From Klebsormidium nitens (taxonomy: Eukaryota; Streptophyta; Klebsormidiophyceae; Klebsormidiales; Klebsormidiaceae), in assembly GCA_000708835.1 (NCBI GenBank), contig DF237493.1:1-59421 (forward strand): a stretch of 59,421 nt of DNA, read 5' to 3'. Shown here piece by piece: positions 45,531 through 56,900 of this stretch (position 1 is its first letter; each line of letters starts with the position of its first letter). The notes under the pieces are model-generated. The model saw nothing but the letters and a program-made list of their open reading frames with translations, ran no database searches and was not told the DNA's origin. A program made the position numbers and the translations under genes.

Positions 45531-46552
45531 GTATGCGTCTGGTGTTTCTTGAGTGGCAAGTCTGATCGAGCGAGACACTGATGAGCAGGGTAGGGACAGA
45601 CACGCAAGCTCTCGTGGAGAACGACTGCCGTTGTTCTTACCGACCTGCAGTCAGCGAGCTAGCAGGGTGGCAAGAGGGCGTGCAAGTGAGTTCGTCCACA
45701 CGGTCGTCTTCAGACAGCGTATGCATCTCCCAAACACATCCGGCTATCTTCGCTGCAGCCGTACGTAATATCCTTCCATGCAAGGCGTCATGATGTGCCA
45801 GGACGAATTCTCGTACCCGTACGTTGCATGTCCATGCGATGATGGTATGGTTATTATTACCGTACGGGTGGCATCCGATGCCAGACTGGGAACGTGAGCC
45901 GGGAACAATCAGTCAATAGTCGAACAATCATGGTGCCTGTATAAGTTCAGGTCGCGCGTTGCCGCGGCCCTGATCGAATACGCATACCAAACAGGCTGTC
46001 CCTGAGTGCCGCCGCGGCCCGTACGCCGATCCTGGTGCAATGATCTGCCACTGGCTTATTACCCGAGCTCGCAGTGCTATATATCATGCTTGTCGGGAGC
46101 CTGTACGGAAAGCACCTAGTACGCGCTGCATGAAAGTCGGCGTTTCATAATCATGACCGAATCCCTGTCGAGTGAATTGTGTTCCGGAAGCAACTTCAGT
46201 AATAGTCGGCGGTATGCACACGGTATAATAGGGCATGGGAGCAGGCCAAGATTTACGCATGGCCAAAATTCTTCTGTACTTAGGAGAAATTTAAGGATGA
46301 CAGTCCATGCCGAGGTTGCACGTACCAGACTGAGGGCGGGCTACATACGAAGCGCAGGAACGAAGCAGGTTGACATGTGCTATGCTATTCAGTCAGCTTC
46401 GATCTTTCACTTTACAGTAATTCAACTTTTGTCGATCTTCAAATTCACACCGGTTCTACGAAGAATGACCTAGGAAAGCCTCTTCCACAAGCCTTCCCTG
46501 GAGCTGTTATTCTGGTAAGTTTGGCACAATCCCAGACTCGGGCGGAACCACT
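45531..46552. other. Convergent intergenic region
   Basis: This is the 3' flank of both the PHD gene (plus) and the small membrane protein gene (minus). Open frames are short and unremarkable. A long proline-rich open frame on the minus strand that enters here from 45603 is a shadow of the GC-rich PHD exon. Confidence 0.5.
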
Positions 46553-48789
46553 TCAACACGCAGCGGCTGGCAGCTCGTCCCTCTCGGGAAACAGCTTCTT
46601 GGACCGCTTGTGCTGTCGAAAGCGCGAGTAGAGCCCCAGTACGCAGCACCACAGGCACATAACAGCCGCTATGGAGCAAAGAACAATCAGAAAGACAATC
46701 AGCACCGTTGCGTCTGTCGTTGTGGGCTGTAAAGGAGTGGCCGCCGCGGGCGCTTGCTTTTCGGCGGCCGCGCTTGCAAAGTCGCTTGGCTCTGCAAGGG
46801 AAAAGGCAAAGAAGCACGGTTGATCCTTCCGACGCGTTTGTTGAGAAATTTCATGTGCAATGAGGTGGCCGGGGTGCGTCAATCTTGTACTTGTCTACAA
46901 ATTGAAAAGCGGGATGCCTCGAGTGAACAGGCAGCAACTGGGACCTTTTGATATGGTTGAAATATGAACGCCGGTAAAGTTGATAAAGAGTGTGCACCGA
47001 CGTTTGTGAACCGAGCCACGGATGCAGCCACCAAGACACTTCGTTTCGGATCCATTAAGCAGTTGGCACGGTGGACCGCTCGAGAAAGATGGAAAAGGAG
47101 ATGTTCTCCCCTTCTCGAAAGTCCATTTGCAGAAGAACGGACTTCATAAAGGCATCCGGATATGCAAGCGCCTATATCAGATGCTGGCACACGCTTGTCG
47201 CGTTGTCAAGCTTTAAATCGCATGCAAAGTTTACCTTGATCATTTGCCAAGTCGGCGACCATGGTGGTTTCCGCTTGCAGCAAACGCCGGCCTTTCCCTG
47301 CAAACATACTATTGCACAGCTTTTGCAATTATGTTAAATTGTTCGAAACATTTCTGCGACAACGAGTTCCGCGCTTCTTACATCTGCCACGAATCCAGAA
47401 TTTTTTATTTTATTACCCCACGTAACGGCGGCTTACGTTCAGCACAGCTACCTCAGAGCTTCGAAGCACATTGCCATCTTAGCTGCATTCCCTGCTTTTG
47501 GGACCGTAACGATCTGCCTTCGAAGGTCCGGAAGGGGCAAGCGTGTCCGGCTGAAAGGTTCTGCCGTTGAGATACTCTTCCCATGAGCTTAGATTTTCAA
47601 TAATTTGTGAGACTGCTACCCATAGTATGATCGTTATCCAGACGAACTTGATTTAAGAAAGCTCATTACCATGCTGAGACGAACCTGCTGGAGATACAAA
47701 TGAAACCCCGGCCATTTAACCCTTCAGCTCGCCTTCTCAAATGCGATAGACCTCAAAACCTCTTGAAGTCTGCTTACCCCGGGCGCCGCTCAAACAAAGG
47801 AACTGCATCACCATTAATCATTTGACCTCACCTTCTGTCCTGATCGCGGCAACTTCGCGCGTAACCATTCCCGTATCCCAGGGGTCGCCGTTACGCCGTC
47901 GGACCGCCTCCGCGTTGAGGACGTCCGAAGCAAAGTCGAAGAAGATGCTGTCCAAATATGAACAGGCGGTTGCCCGCGCTTACGTTTGGCTTTCCGTTCA
48001 ATGTCAGTGCGGCTCAGTTGGGCGCGAGACGAGCCATGCAATTTGTCGAGACCGGTGAACGTGTTGCGGAATCCAGCAACCTGTCGCATACCTCCACCCA
48101 CTTTCGTGCACCAACCTCAGCCGAAGGCGGTACGGTTTATTGACTTGGTGCTGGTCGTCTTGACGTAATCTCTTGATCTACAAGATCTCAGAAAGACCAA
48201 GCTGCGTTCCTCATCGGTCTGCAAAAGCTCAGTTAGAAGCGTAGCAACATACCGAGATGGGAATCTGTCGGCTCTTATCATCAGGCCCGTGTCAATCGAA
48301 CGCTTCTTAGTCGAAGGTGATATTTGGTATGAAGCCCGACGCCCAAACGTACTAGGTTAGAAGCGGTCGCCTTTCGACCTCGCAGATGCTCGATGAGAGG
48401 CTTAGCAACTTCAAGAGAAGGTTTCATGACCGATTTATTCAAGCGGCCCCGTGCCTAACGTCCTGCCCAACGTGCTGCACTTTTGCACAAAACGATCCCC
48501 ACATTCTGCTGAGACCCACCTGGTCAAAGCTCTTCGTCACCTGAATACCCTGAAAATGCCCATCGGTAGCACAACAGATTGAATCAAGCGTAATGAAAAA
48601 CCTCTTAACTTACGTACGGAGCTCCTAGATGACATGCTCCGCGAGTAGATCTCTACGTCGAAGACGCGAGACGCGCGAAACCCACCTGTCCGAAACCGCC
48701 TCTCGGCAGAAGCGCTGTATGCTTGCGGGCAGCCGGCTGAGTGTGAATGCGCCCAAGAGAAGGAGAACTAGAATGGACGGAATCGTCAT
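46553..48789 (-). CDS. Small two-helix membrane protein of unknown function, 3 exons, 152 residues
   Basis: Exons (minus strand): 48789-48686, 47947-47832, 46791-46553. Junction phases match twice (AG|C then G|AG), which supports the model. Exon 1 begins with a hydrophobic, signal-like segment (MTIPSILVLLLLGAFTLSRL). Exon 2 encodes FFDFASDVLNAEAVRRRNGD and PWDTGMVTREVAAIRTE. Exon 3 has a Pro/Ala/Thr-rich stem, one strong transmembrane helix (VLIVFLIVLCSIAAVMCLWC) and a basic, probably cytosolic tail (YSRFRQHKRSKKLFPERDEL). The layout suggests a secreted or lumenal domain anchored by the C-terminal helix, with a cleaved signal peptide. A longer upstream open frame exists but begins without a better start. 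I do not recognise the family. Introns (46792-47831, 47948-48685) show no echoes. Confidence 0.65.
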
Positions 48790-50904
48790 CTGAGCGAGCC
48801 TTTCCGGCGGCAGCCTGTGAGGGCGCGCCACGTGGGGGGAGGAGAAGACCTGCCCAGGCACCGGAAAGTCCATAAAGTTCATCGGTGGAAAAGGAAGGGG
48901 CAAAAGCGCTGAGTAGACGAAGCCTTCTTAAACAAACGCCGAATTGGGAGTCTGCAAGCTTAACACACTTCGCTTTGTGAAACCAAGCAACGTCTCGGGT
49001 GCGCTTTCAGCTTCATGCGACAAAGGACGCTACCTTTCAAGGGTGTGCGTTACGCCTGAGCTTTGGGTTACTAGCCAAGCGTCCTGTTCCGCAAGAATCT
49101 TTACGGAAGAAAAACGTCTTGGTTCTTTCAGTCCACCAACTTCTTCATGATCTTCCTTGTCAAGCAGAAAGAAGGAAGTGAGGAAAGAGAGTCTGTTTGA
49201 ATCAATGCTCGACAAATCAAGACTGTACTTTCCTGCCTGCTTCTGACCATGTATGTAAGAGCTTCGATGTGCTTCCTACGTTAGCCTTGGACAAAGAGAA
49301 GATGGACCGCTTGAGAATCGCTGTGCAGATTTAAGGCGATTCTCACAATGGAGGCGGCTTCGTGTGGAATTGGACACTCCTCGTACTAAAGGCTTGATCT
49401 TTTGGTGCCCCTGAATGAAAGGCTGGTTGTGAGATCCTGAGAAAACAACTTCGTCAAAAGAGGTCAGCCAGAACATCTGCCCCAATGTCACGCTAAGCTC
49501 AATTCGGAACGGTTGACGAACGTCTGAATGCTCTCGTCGATTATTGCGAGGATCATCAATGATTCAATCATCTTAGATTGGATCTTGTATCGGAGCGCGT
49601 ACGTCATATGTATGCACGCGCAAACGATCTGGTGTTCTTCTGATATTTTGACGTACGGCCGTGCTCGCACTTCAACTGAGACGACGAATCAGACCTGGTA
49701 GTCTGTCTGGATCTCTACACCAATGTCAGAACCCTCAGCTGCCTGTAACGTGCCAGCCCTGACAAGCGACCTCAGGTCACTCAAATCTCCTGGACTGGGG
49801 CGCCGACCTTACCTTAATCATGGTGCGCCATCGGACGGTTGGAAGGATCAAAGTTTGATTGTCATTCATACTTCTATCATAAGGACCGTAGCTTGCGCCA
49901 TGGCCCGAACGGTGTCAACACATCATTCGATTGAGTTCGATGAAGTTTTGAAAAACAGGGTCTGCGAAGCTGAACCTAGCTGCTAGGTAGTAGTCGCTTC
50001 AGATAAGGCCCAGCCCTTTCAGTTGAGGGCTTCCTACCGATTAAGGAAGATGACTCCAGATTTCCGCTTAGCTACGAGTAGGTAGATTGAGTGGCCATGT
50101 CTTCCTTGGAAAAGTTCAGACGCTATTCAAGCCAGCTGCCAGAACGACTGGCAGACTGGCGCTCTGAGCGGAGGCACGAGTCTGGCCTGCACCAGCTAAT
50201 TGACTCTCTTGTAATATTGGGACTCCGCTTGAACCAGCTTGGACTCTGATTTGCTCAGCTTATGGTGGGGTCGTATTGACAAGACATAGCACCGGATGGA
50301 TGCAGTGCATGTTCCATAAGATGAAAACGTCGCTACTAATACAGCAGCACTCGACTCTGCTGTAAAACAATGCCCAGCCTGTTCTGTGCTTTTCAAACCC
50401 GGAACCGGGCTCATACGGTACCGTACTGTTACAAGGGTGCCAGCGCGCAGCTTTGATACGTACTGTGTTAACCACGTGGCAAAAAAATGCTTTTGATTGG
50501 CTAGGACATCCCGAGCAATTGAGAGCCGAGAACTATCCTGTGACTCGGATCCTCAGAGTCAAGGTAGGACCATGTTTCGGCAGTACTGCAGTTTTGGCAC
50601 TGGCACCAGTGCGCCCATGGGGAGCGCGGCTTGCTTCTTGTGCCACAAGTTTCAGAGCAACATTTGGTGAGAGTACGCTACATAAAAGGCTTTGGAATAA
50701 GAGGTTTTGGAAGCTGCATGCATCAGAAAAAGGGGTCACCACCTGACAAAAACACCTTGGATTTTTCCAATCAGCAGGACAGCGTTTGATGGGCTCCAAT
50801 TCAGCAGAAGCTTCATACAGCAAAATTGGTGCCCCCCAAAGCTCTCCTCGGGTAGATATACGCCCTCCTCAATTTGAATCTGAGACCCTGACTTCAGACT
50901 TCTG
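48790..50904. other. Intergenic region upstream of the ABC transporter
   Basis: This 2.1-kb stretch separates two divergent genes and must hold both promoters. No open frame here has recognisable domains. No repeat array or RNA gene was seen. Confidence 0.45.
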
Positions 50905-53900
50905 ATGGCAGCGCATGATACTTCCAGCAAAAAGTACAGTTCTGCACCTTCTCCTCCAGCATCAAGCTCAGAGGAAGGGGTGATGGCGCCCCTGCTGCTG
51001 CGGCGAGGCGAGCATGCCTCCAGAAGCAATCACAACGGGGGGCTCAGGAAGACTGCGATTCCGGCAGGGGGGGAAGCGGAGGGGGCGGCTTTGAGAAGGA
51101 ATGTAGCGGGGGATGATCTGGAGAATGGGGAGAAGACGAGTGGCAGCTTGTGGAGAGTTTTTGCACTGGCGCGGCCGGAGAGGACGATGATCATAATTGG
51201 AACAGTTGCTTTGCTGGTGTCTGCGGTGGCGAATATTGCACTGGTGAGGCTTCAACCAATTAGGATGAAGTCCTAAGAAGTGGCTTGATATGAGTGTTGA
51301 AACAGTAGAATTACTGATAGGATGCTCGTGTACATCCTGTTTCCCGAGAGATACAGCTTCAGCCTTTGCCCATTTTGGCAACAAGTTTTGGAAACTGACG
51401 CCAGGAGGCTGTTCTGGGCAAGTTTTTATTGAAGATTGGGCATGGATCTTTTCTGAAGGGAGGTTGTTGTGTAAAGTCAATTGGTTGCTGGTTGCAATCA
51501 GCAGGCGGCGCTCATTGCTGGTAAAGGAAACGTGAAACTGTTGTAGTGGTCCTCATACAAGCCTAAACCGTGTTGTTCAGTATGAGCATGATCAGATTCT
51601 AGATCTCCTCTTTCCCTTTTCAAATCAGAAAATGACATGGGGTTGTTTTGAGAGCTATTTGACGTGGATCCGCTCAACTTTGGGTGCATGGGCTTAGTTG
51701 AGTGTTCTTTCTGCCGGGAAAGGACTGTTGTGAGGTCATATACAATTGGCTGTCCTTGCTGTAGGTATGTTTGAGCTCCATTGAGAAAGCTGCGTGTCTT
51801 GCGGCTGTCCTTGGAGTTTCTGATCTTGAAAAGGACTCCCACATCCTTTTTCCATTAATGTCTGCAGATCCTCCAACGCCTAAACTTGTCCAAATGCCCC
51901 TCTAAACCTCTCTCATCACCCACTTCATAAACCCTTCATTTCCCCCGCTTTGCAACCCCGCTTTGCCGGCCATAGAGACTATTGTCCCTTGGATATCTAC
52001 TGACTAGATTGTGTTTCTGGAAGCTCTCCTCAAACCTCTCTCATCACCCAGTCCCTTAAACCCTTCTGCTATGAATACCTCTCTTATAACCCAGTTCTTA
52101 ACCCTTTTGTTACCCCCACTTGCAGCCCGGTTGCCGGCCAAGTCGTAGATTTTGTTGTCCCTCGGATGTCTATGGACTGTATTGTTTTTTCTGGAAGCTC
52201 TACCCAAACGTCTCTCATAACCCAGCTGAGTTCTTCCTTCTATCCAAAGTTCTCTCATAACCCAATTGTTAACCCTGTTGTTACGCCCCCTTAGCAGCCC
52301 CACTTCGCCGGCCAGGTTCAAGATACCGTCCAAGACACTGATGTCCCTTGGAGTTTGCTGACTCAATAATGTCTCTGGAAGCTTCACTTAAATTTCGCTC
52401 ACAAACCACTCGAAACCCTTACTTACCCCCCCCCTTGCAGCCCCGGTTCGCCGGCCAGGTCATAGACACTGTGACCTCCCAGATTGGAACGGACCCTTCT
52501 CCGGAAGCAAAGGCAGCCGCAAAGCGGGCGCTGGACGGCACGATTCTGCAGATTGTCTTGGTTGTGTTGGTTGGGGCTGCCGCAACTAGCCTGAGGACTT
52601 ATCTCTTCCAGGCGGCGAGCGAGAAGGTGGTTGCCCGGTTGCGGCGCCAGCTGTTTGCCTCGCTGGTCAACCAGGTTAGTACGGTTGGGTGGAATGTTAA
52701 GAAAGTTAGTTGTACCATGTGGTTAGGCGAGCATCTTTGTTGAGGATCAGCTCTTCAGCTGGGCAAGACTGCATTTGGCAAAAATTGCATTTCAGTTCCT
52801 TCATTATGAAAGGAATAACGAAATTTGGTGTCTCTTTGGATTGCACCAAGTGAGTCCTTTCCTTTCGATTGGTGCTTTTTAAATCTAGAAAAAGTGTGCT
52901 CCTATTTGCCGTTGCATTTGAAATCAGAAACGAACCTCTGCGAAGAGTACACATGCTATGACTTCCTCGGGATCGACTGTTCCAGGACGACGCTTTATGT
53001 CGCGTTATCATTCTTGTCTGACCGTTCTCTCATATTTTTATAGCCCTGTAGCCTCTCCATCTCAGTAGCAATCCCCCGAAGTCTGAATTCCTCGACTTCT
53101 CTATGCTAACAGCCACCCTCCAAACTCTGAATCCCGAATCCGTATTGACGAACTTGGCAAATGACCTCAAAAATATTCATCCAATCTCCAGGATATCGGC
53201 TTCTTTCACACCATCCGCATCGGCGAGCTCCTGAGGCGGCTCTTGGAGGACACTCAAGTAATCAAAACGGTGTCAAAGACGCACCTAAGCGTTCATATTC
53301 GAATCCTCATCCACCCAAACCCAAAAGTGACCTCACAAATCTTTTTTCTAATTTCCAGGATATCGGCTTCTTTGACACCACCCGCACTGGCGAGCTCCTG
53401 AGCCGGCTCTCGGAGGACACCCAGGTGATAAAAACGGTGTCAACGACGCACCTGAGCGAGATGCTGCGCAGCGTTGCCACCGCAAGTCTCGGCCTCGCAT
53501 TCATGGGCTCTACGTCGTGGCGCCTGACGGCGCTCGCGTGCATTATCATCCCACCGGTCTCAATCATTGTGCGCTCGTACGGGCGGTACCTGCGGGAGCT
53601 CTCCCGACGGACGCAGGTACGGATCTTTGAAGGCTGGTCCGGAAGTGTCTAAAGTTCCTAGATTCGAGAGAACAGAGGTTTTTGCAATGCTTCGTGTTGG
53701 TCGTCGAGCGCTTGCATGGGCAGTTTTAGTATGGGCTCTCGAAGCAGATACAAGTATGTTCAGATCTATCATCTTCTGGTGTCTCCAAAACGGAGCCTCG
53801 TGGGGCAGCGCCTTATGGTGCCAGTAATGACATGACGTGTCAGTATATCGATTCCGAGAATGATGAGTGTGAGCAATCATGTGGAACGCTTCTTGCAAAA

Positions 53901-56900
53901 CCGCTCTGGCTAGACGACGCCGCAAAATTCTTCAGGAGATTGTAACTCGATGTTTCGTAGACCCTAAACCTCAAATTTTCCCCGTCCTTGAATCTCGACA
54001 GCTGCGGCTGTACAACCGCCGAGGATCCCGAAACTTTTCTTGAATCTTAAATTGAACTCCTGGAACTCTTGTTTATGCGTTACTTACAGTGAGTGTTGGA
54101 AGTTGCGGCTTACACAATCGTCAAAGGCGCCCTTGGCGCTGTTCGAATCGCTCGCGGCAGAAGCGGTCCCTAGAAGTGAATCGAGGCTCTAAGCTTCGTG
54201 GAATCGGGAGGTCCTTCCAAACCGTATACCCTAAACCCTCTGAAACCCTTTTCCCGAACAGGCGTCCGCAGCCGCTGCTTCTGCGACCGTCGAGGACGCC
54301 CTCGCCGCTGTGCGGACGGTCCGCGCTTTTGCCCAAGAGGCTTCAAAGAAGGAGGAATCCAAGCCCCTGAAGCATGAAAACCTCAGGTTTCAACTTTCTA
54401 AATACCAGCCCTTGTTCACCATATTCTTCACCATATTATTCACCATTATACTTATCACCAATCTCAAACTCTGAAGTCGTTGTTTCTCACAGGCGTCTGC
54501 AGCCGCTGCTTCTGCGACCGCCGAGGACGCCCTCGGCGCCGTCCGCACTGTCCGCGCGTTCGCTCAAGAAGCGTCCGAAGGCGCGCGGTACGGCTCGAAA
54601 GTCGACGAGTCGCTCCAGTACGGGATTGCGCAGGCCCGCACGGTGGGCTGGTCTTCCGGCGGCCTTTTCGCTCTGTCCTCGGGGGCTATGGTCGCCGTTC
54701 TGTGGTACGGCGCGCGGCTGACGATAGCGGGGGAGCTCAGCGCAGGCGCGCTGTCCGCGTTCGTGCTCTACAGCCTCACGGGTGAGGGGCCTGACGTCAC
54801 GGTGGCGTCATGGGCTTTGCCCTGCACCGCTTGCGTCGGTGGCGGGCAATATTGGAGAAAGTTTGGGTGGCTATCAGACACATTTTTGGTGGTGCAAAAC
54901 TTTCTCGAGACGTTGACCTGTTGCAGCTGGAACAAGCCGGCTTCTAGCAAGCTCTCGTTCATGGGTCGTCTGGTTAGTAGTATCGTCCTCAAAAGCCACT
55001 TCTTGAATTCTTCGGTTCCTTCAAAGTCCTTGCCTCCTAGGCTTTTCTTTCTGAATATCTCTTGCTCGTGTTCCCTCGGTCGTTGCCTCTTTTGACGATC
55101 CTTTTGACAACCATTTACTCTCGTCTGCTCGTGTACCAATCCCACCCATTGCCAAAGATGTGCTCTTTAGCAGCTCGCTTCGCCTCTCTTTCTATACACT
55201 TCAGCGCGTTCAATGTTCGATAATAGAAGCTTCATGCTCTCCTCCGCTCTTGGTTTGCCGTCCAGTTTCTTCGGCTTAGCAGGTTTTTGAAGCCCCTTGC
55301 CTGCCTACTTTCTAGTGGTTTCTTGATCTCCCCTTTCAACGTCCCTTCCACTCATTTCGCGGTGGCGTCCTTCTTCCTTTCTCCTTCATAGAATCTTAAA
55401 GCAGCTTCTCTCGTGAAAGCACTTCGGTTTCTCCTGAACTTTTTCTTTAGAACAACAATTTTGCTCTTCTTCCCAGTCGGTTTCTCCCGTCCCTTTCAGC
55501 CTGTACGCCACCCTGATGCGGACAGTCGAGGCAAGCCACCGGCTGTTTGAGCCGAACCACTTGTTAACCACGTATTTCTTCCATGTTTCTCCAAAGCTTA
55601 ACCACTCCCTAACCTTGTTTTCCGCAGTCGGTTTCTCCCTGGCGTCCCTTTCCAGTCTGTACGCCAACTTGATGCGAGCGGTCGGGGCCAGTCACCGGGT
55701 GTTTGAGCTCCTGCAGCGGCAGCCAAGTATGCCCCCGGCAGGCGAAGAAAGGCCCCGGGGTTCCGGGCAGGGGGGGGAGGTTCGGCTGGAGAACGTGTGG
55801 TTTGCTTACCCCTCCAGTCCGGAAACGTGGATTTTGAAGGTAAGCTTTCGTGGGCATTCTTTGATTCGCACCTCTTGAAGTTGTATGGTTCGGATGATCC
55901 TGGACCCTAGAGTCTGGATGGTTTAATTGACTCAGGATCCTAGAGTCTGGATCCGGACGAAAGGCCTGGTGAATCCGGACAGGGAGCGGGGGTTCGGCTG
56001 GAGACGTGTGGTTTGCTTTATCCCTCCAGCCCAGAAACCTGGATTCTGAAGGTGGGCTTTTGTGGGCCACTTGGTCGTTTGTACGATCACAGACTAGGCA
56101 TGCCTAGTTTATGAACCCTCGGTCTTCGGAAGCTGGGTGGAATTGGTTTTTGTTTGGGGGGCGAGGAAATCTTGAGGAATTTGGGCATGAGGAAGAGGTT
56201 GGGCTTGAGACCGTTTGGTTTGCCAAACCCCTTCAGTCCGGAAACTTGGATCCTAAGTTGGGGTTCTGTGGTTCCTCTTTGATATGTGCGGCTTCAAAGG
56301 ACGTGTAAAACCTGCGTCCGAAGCTTGTGCGATGGGCGCTTTGTGGAGTCTGCGGATGTTGACCCCGAGTACTGGGATCAAGGAGTGGCGCAAAAGCATT
56401 TGGTGCCGGCATAGGAAAGGACGGCGCAGTGCAGCGATTCTATTTCAGTCCTAGCTGATTCTGTCGCCCTCTGACCACGCTCCCGCTCTTTCTCAACCTT
56501 GGCGCGACGATTGCATCGATCGCAACCTTGACGATTGCAACCTTTGTACTCCCTCTACGGGGCAGCCAAGGACTCGTCTACCCAATGAATTCTCCCCACC
56601 TCTAACCATAACCCATTTCTTAACCCAGGGCGTGGACTTGGTCCTAAAACCGGGCACTCGGACCGCGCTTGTTGGCCCGAGCGGCGGCGGAAAGACGACG
56701 ATCGCGAATCTAGTAGAGCGCTACTACGATCCCACCAGCGGACGGATTCTGTTGGACGGCGTTCCGCTTCCGCTCGTCGACCATTCGTTCCTGCACCAAA
56801 AGGTGCGCACGTTTTGGAACTGTCAGTTGTATGGAAGACTGCCACTTATTTGTCAGGGTTGCACTTTGCCCTTGCAAATGAGGAACGAGTCGGCCAGTCA

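Noticed and set aside
44560-45603. A 347-residue proline-rich minus-strand frame
   Set aside because: It is opposite the Gly/Glu-rich PHD exon, where GC-rich codons leave the other strand open. The plus frame has the PHD finger.
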